Notes under the pieces: model-generated
What the model was told of the DNA's origin: nothing
Seen by the model: only the letters and a program-made list of their open reading frames with translations
The model's database searches: none
Assembly: GCF_043641665.1 (NCBI RefSeq)
Contig: NC_092187.1
Span: 1,681,501-1,745,500, forward strand
DNA: 64,000 bases
DNA from: Enoplosus armatus
Lineage: Eukaryota; Chordata; Actinopteri; Centrarchiformes; Enoplosidae
Direction: 5' to 3'
Made by a program: the position numbers and the translations under genes
In this document: one piece after another, positions 48,991 to 61,462 of the stretch
How positions within the stretch are numbered: the stretch's first letter is position 1
How the letters are laid out: every line of letters starts with the position of its first letter

Positions 48991-49077
<87 letters not shown>
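48932..49077. repeat. long TCACACAC/(CA)n array
   Basis: It starts as CACTCACTCACACA-type variants and becomes pure CA from about 48996 (about 80 bases). Confidence 0.95.
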
Positions 49078-49079
<2 letters not shown>

Positions 49080-49489
49080 TCATTCTGGCCATGAGTGAGA
49101 AATTCACAGCATAAAATATATATTATACAGTTCGTCTTTTCGGCTGGATCCATTGGATTTGTCGAACATTCGCCGTAACCCCCCCCCCCCCCCTCCCCCT
49201 CCCCCATCACATGAAAACAAACACTCACATTACTGTAACAAACCCACTTTCCACTTTCTCTTCACTTTTTTTTGTTTGCTCTCTCCTGCGCTAACCTCTC
49301 TCCAGCTACGAGCAGCCTTCATTATGCTTTGAGTCAACACTCGTACAAATTGAGCTTGTAAGAATCAACCACGCTTGAAATAGCTCATCATGGCTCAGAC
49401 TCGACTGGAAAGCAAAATATTACCATCCCGAACATGCTCACACACTACTCCAGCGCCCTAGTACGTTTTGAGATCAGAGTATGAGCTGT

Positions 49490-49491
<2 letters not shown>

Positions 49492-49568
<77 letters not shown>
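49492..49568. repeat. long (AC)n microsatellite
   Basis: 77 bases of pure AC. Confidence 0.95.
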
Positions 49569-49570
<2 letters not shown>

Positions 49571-51554
49571 GTGTACAGCACTAGCTAGCTACATCTGAAC
49601 AGTCAAATTGGCTTTTTGTGGAAAAATAAAGACACTGCACAAAACAGAAGAAACTAAAATAGCAGAAATTGGCCAACTTCTTGAGTTGCCAAAGGGTTCA
49701 ATTAATAATGCACGGGAGCCCCGAGAGACAAGTGGGGGCTCTTCTAAGTCTGATCCAAATTGTTTTCTCTCCTGTGTTCATGACTTAACAGGTGAAAAAA
49801 AGTTCAACATCATTTTTATTGTGTTTGTTGCTGTAATACTCATTTTGGGCCACAAGAGGCTGAAGTGCACCACTACCTCATGTTCTAAGGAGGACTTAAA
49901 CGCATTCATGTTTTGTTTTTTTTTATTTATTTCTCCATGCACTGTAAACACAAGGTACATACTGTGTATTGGCAGATTAGCAGCAGTTAAAATACATTTC
50001 TAGCCGAAAGAGACGCATGACAGTAATGTTCCGCAACTTGCTAACACACAAAACATATCTTGTGTTTAGAGTGCAGGGAGAAATTAAAATCCACCAGGAA
50101 GAAAACGTGAAGGCTTTAAGTCTTCTAGTTTAGTTTAAATGTTTTTCACCTGCCAACCAACCCCCCCCCCCCCCCCCCCCCCTTGATAAAAAATAACATT
50201 TAAAGTAACAGGCTGTTCTTAAGGCATGAACACAGGAAAGAAAATGGATCACCAGAATTTTGCCTCACTTGGGCTTCCGTAATAATGGTATAGACAATAA
50301 TATATCCCAGAATCCAATTGACAATTTAAACGTTTTTTACCAACTTTTTAAAAGCTTAACAACCATTCTGAAGTCACCTGTTAGCTCGTCACCCAGTGAG
50401 GCGGCAGAGGCACATGAATTTATGAAACAACGCTGATTCTGAAGCGGAACATTGTTTATTCTTGATTTCTTGAAAAAGCAACAAGCCCTGCCACATTCAT
50501 TGATTTCTATGTGACTCCCAAAACTGGCATTATGTAGATGCGTGTCAGCGCGCCGGGACATACCACCGTCCTACGTGCATCAAAGCTCCATAAAAGCAGC
50601 AATATTATCCCTGTAATTGTCCCTTCTTCGGTCCCTTCTATGATGTCCATGATGTGCATGTGGTAAGACAGAGGTCACCACATACAAATAAACACAAGCA
50701 AAAGAATGAATGATAAACACCTTCATTGGTACTCTTCTACTTCAGGAACAAAAAAACACATGGAAAATAAAACTTTTGGTCAACAGTCCTTCATCACTGC
50801 ACGTCACATTATACCGCGGTGTTAATCAACTTTTGTTCAACACTGTGAGCTGGGGTGGAATAAAAGTTCAAGGATTCCTTAAAGCTTTTTTTTTTTTCCC
50901 TTCCCCTCGTCTGTAGGCAGTCACAGCTAATGAGGCACAAACAGACCTTCAACTGGGAGCAGAACAGAAACAAGAATCTGACAAAAAAAAAAAAAAGTGC
51001 TCCAAATGAATGTCACCTTTTTAAATCAATTCAACACCTCAGCAAAGACCGTGGAAAAGCACTACTGAAACAATTTGCTAAGATTTAATATTTATTTTAC
51101 TTGTAAGTTTCATTCCTGTTTTCTGCAGTGGGTAGAAAGTCACAGTGGTTAAAGCGCAGAGTCACAAATAGAGTGTCAAAGGATAAAAAAAAAAAAAAAA
51201 AGTGCTATCTCCTCTATGGTACATCAACTTTGTAGAAAAGTTCTGCACTTTGAAAGAGGATATAAAAATACTGCAAGACTTTAGCCCCAATTAAACAACC
51301 TACACTCATTTAGAGGCTTGGTGTGAAACTCCCCATGCCTGGGTTGGTTTTTTTTTTTAAATCTGAGAAGGCTTCTCTCTGAACAAATATAAAAATTGAG
51401 AGAAACGCCGTTCCTTAATTAAGCCTAGTTTAAAGAAAGCTACAAGACGCTTGTAATATTCATTCATCCACGGCAGTGAGGTGAATGTGGAGCTCGACTA
51501 GCAGTCCGCTTCAGACATTTTGTGTCAAAAAGTGAGGAGTATGTGCTAAAATGA

Positions 51555-51556
<2 letters not shown>

Positions 51557-51589
<33 letters not shown>
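51557..51589. repeat. (GT)n microsatellite
   Basis: Pure GT, 16 units. Confidence 0.95.
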
Positions 51590-51594
<5 letters not shown>

Positions 51595-52717
51595 TTGTGT
51601 GTGTGGTCAGTAGCAGGCCGAGGCAGCAGTTGAAGCCCCTCATTTTTCTTCATTAGTGTTGATTGCTGAGGGGCCTGCCATCTCTTTCTCCCACTCTGCA
51701 TCTTTTCATCCTCTGTCCATCTCGAACCCTTCCTCCATAACCACTTACCCCCCCCCCTCCCCCCCTCCCTCCTCGTCTTCATCCCTTTCTTCTCACCTCT
51801 CCTCGTTTTCTCTGCTCGCCTCTTCAATTGCTCGGTGTTCACCATCACTCCTCATCACGGGGGTTCATCTCCTCATCTCTTTCAGATTTTTTTTCCCTCC
51901 TACTGCAGTCTATTGCATATCTTGTTCCACTTAAAACCGATCGCAGCTTTCAACTTCACGCATAATTGTTTCTCCTTGTCATGCTTTAGCGGCCTCCCGC
52001 TCTTCTTCTTTTCTTTTTCTACGTCCAGTGTTGCTCAAGGCCGTTCCGTTGGCTTGTTATTGGCCTTTCACTTCCTCCCAACTAGGACTCTAGATCTCTG
52101 GATGTCTACAGCATGTGCGTTTTGTTCTTCAATACAATTCCTCGCCCTCAGCCTTCTCTTTGTATTTTCCTTCAGATTGTTTGTCTATATTGTTATGTGC
52201 CGGCAGAGTAGCTGAGCCGCTGTGATCTTTGTGGCGGCATGACTCCTGTTCAATCAACAATAAAACTGAAGGTAAAAGAAAAAAGAAAAAAAAAAAAAAA
52301 GAAATCAATATTAGGTTTTACACCGCTGTGATTCACTGGCTTTGCGAAAGTCAGTGTGCGTTCAGATCGGCAACAGATACAGATTTATTATCCGCATTAT
52401 CAGCATTGTCAATAGGGGGTTTCTTTGAGAATGGACTTATCAAAAAACTTGATGAAACTATTTTCTCTTTCCGCTTATCTTTTGGCGCGCTATCACCAGG
52501 GAATCATACAGCTCAGAAACACACACACACACACACACACACACAATGGAGGCTGGCCATTGTGAATCACAACCATGTTCCTAAAGAAATGCAGTATCAT
52601 CCCTCTGTGGGTCCACAGAAAGCTCTCCTGCATTAACTATAATACTGCCCTGCTCAAATGTTTTGTCCACAGCCCGTTTACATGAATGAGGCAGAATACT
52701 GCAAACACTTCTCAGTA

Positions 52718-52742
52718 TAATATATATATATATATATATATA
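52718..52742. repeat. (TA)n microsatellite
   Basis: Pure AT/TA. Similar shorter TA tracts lie at about 25172-25192, 54677-54697 and 55691-55709. Confidence 0.9.
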
Positions 52743-53339
52743 TGGATTTTAAATATCATATGATAAGACACATTCTTTTGTACAGTAGCTTCTCAACAGT
52801 TGGTTTATGATACCAGTACGATATCATAGTGACTGTCAGTCTATGCGTCTGCCATACACAGGTGCTGCTGCAGCAGTAGGCACAATATTCCCAAAAACAC
52901 CCACATCAGGTTCACCACACCCAGCGTGCCGTTACCGCCCTCGCTGCCCTTCACGACTAGTTCACCGCAGTGAAACATGAGGCCACACAGTAATCTGAAA
53001 AAAACGATTCAGTGCCGAGGCGAGTGTACGCCACAGGTCTGAACTGATCAATACAAAGGATTTTACTCTTTAAAACTAGCAAGAAAAAAAAAAGACCATC
53101 CTCACCGTCAACCGCTTGACTACAGTATGAATACAATGAGCAGTGTTTGCCGGCTTATTTCTTACGCTAAGATTAGCAGAACAACTTGCCGTGGCCGCAA
53201 AATCCACCACATGAAACGCGCACACACACACAAAAATATAGAATTTCTCAATGACGGCCGGTTCGACTCCGAGATAATTAACCATTCAGTTAACTCCAAA
53301 CTGATAAAATACACATTAATGTCCAGTTTTGGCTGTAAA

Positions 53340-53515
53340 TGATGAATGGATTTCACTTATATAGCGCTTTTCAACCTTGACGGTTCCAGAAGGTTCCCAT
53401 TCACGCACACTTTCACCAACTTAGCAACTTAGGGTTCAGTGTCTTCGACATGTGGATCGAACCACCAACCCGCTGTACCTCCCACGCGGCGGTGCCACCC
53501 ACTGCAGAGGGAAAT
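53340..53515 (-). repeat. tRNA-derived SINE copy, minus orientation
   Basis: Minus strand: GTGGGAGGTACAGCGGGT, then GGTGGTTCGATCC (B-box intact), then GAAGACACTGAACCCTAAG. It aligns with the 14.0 kb copy and ends in a TATATAGCGCTTTTC-type stretch on the plus strand. Here the A-box is degraded and the B-box is good, the reverse of the 14.0 kb copy. Confidence 0.65.
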
Positions 53516-54813
53516 ATTGTACTTTCTAATCCACTACAGTTATCTGACAGCTACAGTTACTTCAAAAATTAAGATTTTACATACAAAACATACGAAGAAC
53601 ATTTAAAATATGCATTGTAAAAACGTTAAAGTACTCAACAGTATGTCCAATTTGAGCTTAACCGAATTAATAGTCGCGTATCAGCAGAAAGGTATAGGCT
53701 TGTTGACATGTGAGGATGTCACTTTGAACTCTGGATAACTGTGGACAATTTCCCTTCTTTTTCTTATGTTTTACAAAATCAAACAATGCATAAATGGATT
53801 AAGTTTTACAGTGTGGTACTGGTTACAGATCTGACCTCCACTACTGGGTACAGGTAAACAATAGACGCGTAGACTACATGATATTAAATCTGGTTGTTTT
53901 CATATATGCTTTCGCAGTAGTGAACGTTTTAAATCAGTACAAAAAAAAGAACAGTCAAATTAAATTCATGGTTAAAAAAACACCACAAGTGGGACCTGGG
54001 TCGGCCTGCCCTCTCTGCCCCCCCCCCCCCCCCCCCCCCACCCCACCCACCCCCCACCCATAAAACCCTATTGTTATAAGAAGACATTATTACCTAAAAA
54101 AGAAAAGAAAATCTAGTTAAATTTTAAATGTGAGGGATTCATGTGCAAATTCTGCCACTCTGACAAAAGCTCCATCTTTACACAGCTCTTATGTAGTCTC
54201 TAAAGCGGCCTCTGATGGACAGCACACATGACATGACATCAGTCAAACCTCCTACCCGCTATTTCACCTACCTGTAGTCCTGGATGGCATGACTGTCAAA
54301 GACTGACAGTCCAACAACCTAAATTATTAGCTAAGCACAAGAAAGGGGCATTAAAAGTGGAAATGAATGCCCCTCGCGTGGGAGAAGGACAGCCAAATCT
54401 CGATGCGCTGGGTAATTTTTGGAAAATGTTTCGCAGTATCACAGCTGACTAACCTGACACCTCGTCATCAAGTCCTCCTACCGCTGACCCTTGGTCAAGG
54501 GTGATGTCTGGCTTTCACTGCAGTGCAAAGCATGGTGTCTGCCATTTCTGCCTTTCCAAACATGCACTAATTGATAGGTTCAGACCTTTTCAACTCTGTC
54601 TTAATACAATATGCACATGCCACATGTATGTTGAAAGAGTTCTTGGTCTTTGTAATGTAATATCATTCTTACGGCTATATATATATATATATATATCCAT
54701 ATCAGAATTTCTGGTTTTACGCCGACAGCAGGAGGGGAGGAGAATGCCGACTGAAATAAGTGAGTCAGCCTAATTATGAGATAATCCTCGGTTTGTTAAA
54801 AGTTCATAGCTTG

Positions 54814-54840
54814 CCATGCCGTTCACCTGAAACGGCATGG
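54814..54840. other. perfect 10-bp hairpin
   Basis: CCATGCCGTT and AACGGCATGG enclose the 7-base loop CACCTGA. The loop includes an E-box-like CACCTG. Confidence 0.7.
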
Positions 54841-57447
54841 AACAAGCAGGGGGCTCCTCAGGTGACTATCTGAACCATCAAATTTTAGGGGGCCACAAAC
54901 TTACATGTGTCGGCAAAGGAGACATTCCTCCGCCGAGGCAGGACGGAATGTTACGAAGAAGAATCGTTTGGCTAACCGAGACTGCTGAAGCCTCACATTA
55001 GCTTCGGCTGAACGTTGGAATGCATATTTGCATGGATGTCTCTTCATTTCTTACAATGTAGCTGCATGACCATGGATGGAGGCGAGGACTGATTGCAGCA
55101 CACACACATGGAAATTCAGTATTGTTTTTAAAATAGACTTGACAGAAATCCAAAACTATCTTTTATTAGTTTGTTTCATGCTTCCAAAATAAAAGCATGA
55201 CAATATAACAATGACAGCACGGCATGGGGGAAAATGGGTACGGAAAGACCAGTCTAGATGTATCAAGAGAGAGGAAAATGTCCCGCAGAAGAAGAGTTTT
55301 CAAATCTCTTACTCGATCGCTCGCTAAACGTTTTTTGGCTTTAGGCTTTGCTCCACTCTCCGATTCTACCTCTCTCTTTGTTCTCCCTCTCTCTCCCTCT
55401 CTCTCTCTCTCTCCAGTCTGACAGGCAGCTTCAAACTTCAGGAGTAACTCCCCGGGTATTAGACCTAAAGCCTGCGATGTCTACTACTCCGCAGCAGGGC
55501 TCCGGATACATACGTGTGAGCGCGTGTGCACCTCAGTAGTTGGCCTTGCTGAAGGGGGAAAAAAAATAACGAAACATTTAAAGTTTCAAAAGGTCTCAAC
55601 TTGCAGCCGGCCAGATCCCGACCCTGCTGTAGCTCCACATACAATCTGTGATCGGACATCTCTTTTCTGTTTTTCCAAATCTTTTTTTTTTATATATATA
55701 TATATATATCCTTCACCTGCTCTTTTTCCCCCCTTTCTCTCCTTACTTTGTTCTGCCCTGTACTTCTCTGCTCACATTCGCCAAACTCTCCACTTTTTTC
55801 CGAATCTCTTTTGTACATCTCTCACCGTCTCTCCTCTTCTCTTCCTCTCCTCCCTCCATTGTGAGCCGAGACTCTGACATCGATCAGCCAGACCCTCTCT
55901 GAGATTGGCGCCAAATGATTTCAGAATCCCACCGGGCATAAAGACAGTGTGTGCATGTGTGTGTGTGTGTGTGTGTGTGTGTTGCGTATGTGTATTTGCA
56001 TCCAAGAGTGCAGATAAATGAGTGGAGAGTCCTGCAGAGTGTCTGGACGGCGTGATTGTGTTGCATGTGGCAGTGCCCATGTCAGGCTCAGCCTCCCGGA
56101 GGATAATGGCCGGAGGTTGTCCGCTCCGTCTCTGCGGGCTCTGTGGGGTCCTCCCCTCATTTGCCATCAAACACGCACGCATGTACACACGCACACAAAA
56201 GGGCGGCAGTGCAACCCAGCGGGAAGACGTCTGTGATATGCGGGCCTGTCCACTGACCCGCTGTGACACTGATCAAAACACATCGCAGTTTTGCTTCTGT
56301 TGAGCCTGGAAAGACAAAACAAGAACTGGACACAGACTCAGGCTCACTGAAGTCCTCTTTCACTCATTTAAAAAAAAGGTCCACAATGAAAAGTCCTCCT
56401 CTGTTTGCTTTCTCCCCTCTGAGGCTTTCTCATTCTCTCATTTCATTCTTAACTGAATGAGCAGTCGTCTCTCTTGTAGGCCACTCCAACGCTTTGAAAG
56501 GATTAAAACTTATACAGAAGACATCACTCATCAGCTGTGAATACAAATAAGATGAAAACAGAAATGAAAACTGATTTTCCCCAGGCTCAGCACGCTGGCT
56601 TTCCTTGAGATGCTGCCATTTAATATGCATTACAAATAAGAGGAAGGAAACCATGTTTGGCTTGTATCAAATGCACGCAGTGGAATTATCACAGCATCAA
56701 TATTTCCCCACAGTTTATTGGGCTCATTATTGGACATTTCTATACAAAATATTTTGCTGCGATTCTCTGTTTTAACGTCATACGGGCAGAAAGGAAAAGG
56801 GAAGGGGGTATAATCCCTTGATGATGAGCCACTTAGCTCACTGAACAAACCTAAACAAATTCACGTTCAAGCCGAAATTAGCAACTTTCAGCCTGTTCAA
56901 ACTACAGCTGACAAAGCATGTAGCATCAGAAAAGCCAACAAAACTTGTACAACTGGGGGCAATTATTGATTTGTCATCAATTAGCCATAATTAAAATGAA
57001 ATGACTTGTCCACAGTTTTTTTTTTTTTTAGTTTTTTCATGCCAAGTTTGCCAAAGCTGATCTGAAAATGCGGCAATTCAATTTAAATTAAATGAAGTCT
57101 ACTAACATACAAGTAGTACTATAGTATTAAATAGCACTGATCACTTAATACGAGTTCTGAATAAAAAGGTTATTTTGTCTTTAGTTTAAACGTGTTTTTT
57201 TTTTTTGTCAGGCCATCTAGTACATTTAGTAAGTTCACAGCAGCATCCACTCTGCGAGAAGAAAATGAATCATCAATGATAACCAAACTAACTGTGACAG
57301 CTTTTAAAGACACAAAACGGAGGAAGAACTTTATAAACTTTCAAATTGACGGGGTGAAAGTCAGGGAGACGCCTCAGGGGCTAATCAGGAGGAAAGACCT
57401 TGATGTGTAGGTTAAAGCCGACTGCAATGTAGAAAGCTATTCACGCA

Positions 57448-57480
<33 letters not shown>
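57448..57480. repeat. (CA)n microsatellite
   Basis: Pure CA, about 16 units. Confidence 0.95.
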
Positions 57481-57485
<5 letters not shown>

Positions 57486-57587
57486 ATATACACATATTGT
57501 GTATGATCTGCCGTGCTCTTTTAAAGTCTTCAAAGAGTCTTCACTTCACTCCTCGTTATCTCACACCCGCTAATATGAGGAAGAAAC

Positions 57588-57600
57588 GCACACACGCACG

Positions 57601-57695
<95 letters not shown>
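57588..57695. repeat. very long (CA)n microsatellite
   Basis: About 108 bases, with CACG interruptions only at the start. The longest CA array in the window. Confidence 0.95.
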
Positions 57696-57697
<2 letters not shown>

Positions 57698-59725
57698 CCG
57701 TGTAAGGACATCTGGCTCTCGTAAGTGTAGAAATGCAAGAAGACAAACATAGGTTTAGCTGAGTATATATAAAACAGTGTTTGTGTCTGCATGGGCTCCA
57801 TGCGAGACAAATACAAAGCTACAGATGCTATTGAAAGTGCACACACGTACGGGCAGCCACACACAGACAGACACACACACACACACTCTACATCAGTGCG
57901 AGAGCAGAGGAATCAAGTTTCAGCGAGCTGATTATCACATGCTGTATTACTGTATGCCGGGGGAAGCCTCAGTGCCCCTGAGCAACACAAGAGGAGATGT
58001 GAGCAGAGAGCAGCATGAGGCGGAGGAATACGTTGCTCGGGTGCATGATGAGCAGCTACACCTTCAAATGCCTCTACTGTACTAACTTTGGAAGGGCAAG
58101 CTTCCCGTATTCTGTCCTCCAACCTCCCCTCCTCCCGCCTCCACCTCCCCCTGACATTTTCTCTCTAACTTTCTGAGAATTTGTAACTTGAAAACCGATG
58201 CAGTGATGCACATACTTGAGGAACTTTGCTCTTGAATAATACAGCTGTGGAACCAATTGACGAATGTGAGAGTGCCGAGAACTAAAGTAAAAAGGCTAGA
58301 TTGTGCAAGTAGTGCGCTTATGGAGCCCCATCACTGACAAAACGTAGTAGAAGATTATCAGACAGGTCAAATATATAAATGAATACACAAATACAAATAG
58401 CACTTTAAAAAAAGAAAACAGAGAGAACATGATAATTGGGTCTGCTTTGAAATTTCCAGTCTCACATCACTGTGTCGTGCCAATTTAAAACACCTAACAG
58501 CAAGGCAACGCTGTAGACTTCCAATCTCACTTCACAGCTAACATAACACCAGAGACACTGTAAAAACACGGCTCACATCGTCAGCATCACATGCAGTATG
58601 TCCTCCGCCGCGATGAGTCTAATGCAAATAAACAGGGGAAGAAGCCTTAAGCAGGCTGTGAAGTTATGTAATCCTATTTACAGTCTACGAAGCAACAATC
58701 CCGCTCTCTTACTCTCTTAGAATTCCAGTGACGAGACTGCAGACGTTATCGCTGAGTCTGACTGGACAACCCCGTCTTGTTTACTTGAAACCAAATGAGC
58801 CGCGTTCAGGAATTCTTTTTCAATTTCAAGTAAGTTTTCTTCAATTCAAAAGGTAATAAAAACACCCACATATCAATGGCAACGCTAATGTGCTTCATTC
58901 ATATTCAGAAATGTAACTGACGTTGTCTGGGGGAAATGTCTAGTTTTAACTGCTCGCTTTCAGATGACAACCTGCTTTTCTTTCGGTCTCACTCACTTTA
59001 AATGGTTTTGTGCCCCGTAAACGACCTAAAATTAGAACCAAAAAGGGTGAAGGCTGCAGTGACGAGCTGGAGTGCGACTGAAGACTAATTTTATAGCAAC
59101 CCTAAACCGTGTTTGCCTTTGAAAAGGTGTCATTTTCAGTATTGGTAGAAAAACAAAGTTTGGTAGAGCTGGAGTACTTGGATTTCGTACTTTTACATCA
59201 GACATTCGCTCTGAAAGCCGTTTCTAATGACAAGACTTCTTTCTCTGTGTGAAAACCTAAAGTGACAGAACTCAAACTCCTATCTATCTGATTTTTTTTT
59301 GTCTTTAACTACCCCAGAATAATGTTGAGAACAAGAGAAAAAATGAATTTCTTTCTTTTACATCAGACAGGGTTCTGCCCTGAAAATAACAACATATCTC
59401 TCCATGGGAAACTTCAAAAGCCACCACTCAGACTGGATTTCAACTCCTCAACTTCCCCAAATCCTTGCGTCTTTGAGGGGCCATGTGAAGTACAATATGA
59501 TATTATTATTATGAACATACTTTTTGCCATTGACGTGGCTTTAGAAAGCGATTGAGGTATGATCTAGGATTTTTTTTTTCTCCCCCACCCCCCCCCCCCC
59601 ACTTCATGGCAGTGCTGACACAATAATTTGAGATCATACATTTGTTCCAGATATGCTAACCCTTCAGATCTTCCCTGATATTCCCAATCCTATCCATCAT
59701 TCCAGATTTGAGAAAAAGCTCTCAC

Positions 59726-59861
59726 CTTCTTTGCAGCATCGATACACTGCATGTATTCTTTGGCCAGGTCTGAACACCTCAGGGTCTGGTCTCTGCTCTC
59801 CCTGTAACAGGATAAAATCTGAGCCTGCAGGCCAGGACACACCGGGTCTGTACTGCGAGAC
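59726..59861 (-). CDS. chchd6: chchd6/chchd3-family exon: twin CX9C (CHCH) domain of a MICOS subunit
   Basis: Internal exon of 136 bases on the minus strand. It encodes 45 full codons plus the last base of a split codon (phase 2 in, phase 0 out). The acceptor is a pyrimidine-rich stretch ending TTTTGCAG just above 59861. The donor is AAG|GTGAGA at 59725. The peptide has two CX9C motifs (C-PGLQAQILS-C and C-SDLAKEYMQ-C), the signature of CHCH proteins that are oxidised and retained in the mitochondrial intermembrane space. PVCxGLQAQIL and CSDLxK match my memory of vertebrate MIC25 (CHCHD6), while CYRE and QTL also fit MIC19 (CHCHD3). These proteins belong to the MICOS complex that holds cristae junctions. 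The 5' exons are not in the window and should lie above 64000. The family call is firm. The choice of CHCHD6 over CHCHD3 is a lean only. Confidence 0.86.
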
Positions 59862-61426
59862 CTGCAAAAGACAGACACAGAGATACAGAGAGATGGAATT
59901 ATGAATGGAGTGGGAGGGGGGGGGGGAATAGTAACGTTCGATCCTTCTCATTGACAGTGTAAATTTGGCCCTGCAGAAAAATAATGACACTTTAAAGCAT
60001 CAATAAAATCAACCAGCCAATATGTGAGGCTTCAACATTGGACCAGTTGCCTCCAATCCACAGATTCTGAATGTACTGGAGATCAAAGTTTCACATATCA
60101 CTTAGGCTGGGGGTTTGTTGAGGATTTTTATTGGTTGCAACAAATAAATAAAGAATAAAAAACCTAAAAAACAACGACAACAATTTATATCAGTTGATAC
60201 ATATATATATAAATCTCTCATATAATATATAAATCAATATTTACGTTGAGTTTAAAAATTCACATGAGCTCAAAAGAACCAAAAGGGGAGTGAAGATTAG
60301 ACATACAGTTGCTCCATAACTGCTGGATGTGTAAACCAGCAACTGTCTGCTTCACCACCATCGACTTGGAAGCCGTTATGTCGTGTTCACAGCTTGTTTT
60401 GGCTTCCCTAACTTAAATGACTATACACAAAAACAAAAATGTAGTCAGTATAAGCTTAGCTAATTTGTAAAACAATTCATAAACTAAACTATATTTTCCT
60501 ATCGGGGGACACTTTCTTTTGTATTTGTAATTTGTATTTTTAGCATAAGGTTTCCATCAACCGGTCCTAACAGAACGAGAAACAGGTTTTTAGGAGAGCT
60601 CTTTCTTTGGAAACAGCCACAAAAATGTGTATTAATATATAACTTGGAAAGTTTTGTATTGCTGGTACAGTTCATTTCACGTGTGTCTTAGCCACAACAG
60701 AACAAAAGGAAAAAAAAATGTTTTAAAAAAAGACAGGGGGGGGGGGGGGTGGGGGGGGGACTCACGAGAAAGAAGAGGTCTGATGAAATGAGGCAAGACA
60801 AAAGATGAAAAACAATTAACAACCTCACCCACCGCAACCTGTTGGCAACCTATGGTGGGTATAGTACGTGCTTCATTGCAAATCATGCAATTAGAGCTAA
60901 ATCACATTTAATTGAGTGGGTAGGATCATTCTGATCAAATACAGCAGAAAAGTGCGCTTTGAAAGATTGAATCAGCCGTGCTTAATTTGATATGTGGGCT
61001 GTATTATAATTGGTCTTTGCCTGTCTCTCTGTGTGATTGTTAACTATGTCAGGCTTGCTGCCGGGGTGCCTCGCTGTAATGGATTCTGACTGATTGAAGC
61101 AGAGACAAGCGAGTTATGTACTCCCACGCAGGTATAGAAAGACACATGCACAAATGTACACACCCACACACACACTTTGCAGTACGTCGTAAACATGAAA
61201 GCGCAATGAACTTGTACACACACACACACACACACACCTCCATGCCGACACATCGATCTCCTCCACACTGTGCCCCTGCATACACTGCTTTCTGTGAGGA
61301 GCATTTAACACCAGATTTAATTGAAAGCCAAATTAAAGGCTCTTTTAGGCTTTGATTCACGGTGGAGAGCTGACCCCAGCATTTCAATTACAGCATATCC
61401 GCTTCCACACAGGCACACACACACAC

Positions 61427-61462
<36 letters not shown>

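Larger units (their letters stand above)
46481..53339. other. intronic, simple-repeat-rich stretch
   Basis: A26 at 46899-46924, G16 at 47216-47231 after a (CG)n, C16 at 47519-47534, the long CA arrays, C15 at 49179-49193, C22 at 50161-50182 and the GT and TA arrays. The 165-174-codon frames at 47.3-47.8 kb lie in purine-rich low-complexity DNA. No exon was recognised. Confidence 0.5.
37413..59725 (-). other. putative last intron of the CHCH gene
   Basis: This is the interval between the CHCH exon donor (GTGAGA) and the candidate terminal acceptor. It contains the Tc1-like element, a foldback of the teleost dispersed family, two MITE-bearing repeat units, one SINE, and the longest CA arrays in the window. 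I saw no further exon with good splice sites and family resemblance. If the terminal exon is wrong, the real last exon could lie inside or beyond this interval. Confidence 0.45.
53516..59725. other. intronic stretch, no further exon seen
   Basis: C22 at 54018-54039, the hairpin at 54814, TA tracts, a GT tract at about 55955-55981, the CA arrays at 57.4-57.7 kb and C13 at 59588-59600. A 72-codon plus frame (57192-57410) follows a T-run and CAG but has no family resemblance. Confidence 0.5.

Noticed and set aside
48932..49000. Regular TCACACAC units resembling a CRISPR-like array
   Set aside because: Units are adjacent with no unique spacers; it is a decayed microsatellite in a vertebrate genome.
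48844..49114. His-Thr-rich open frames
   Set aside because: Simple translation of the (CA)n array.
57192..57410. 72-codon plus frame preceded by a T-run and CAG
   Set aside because: The acceptor-like context is just a homopolymer plus CAG; no donor is needed, and no protein family was recognised.
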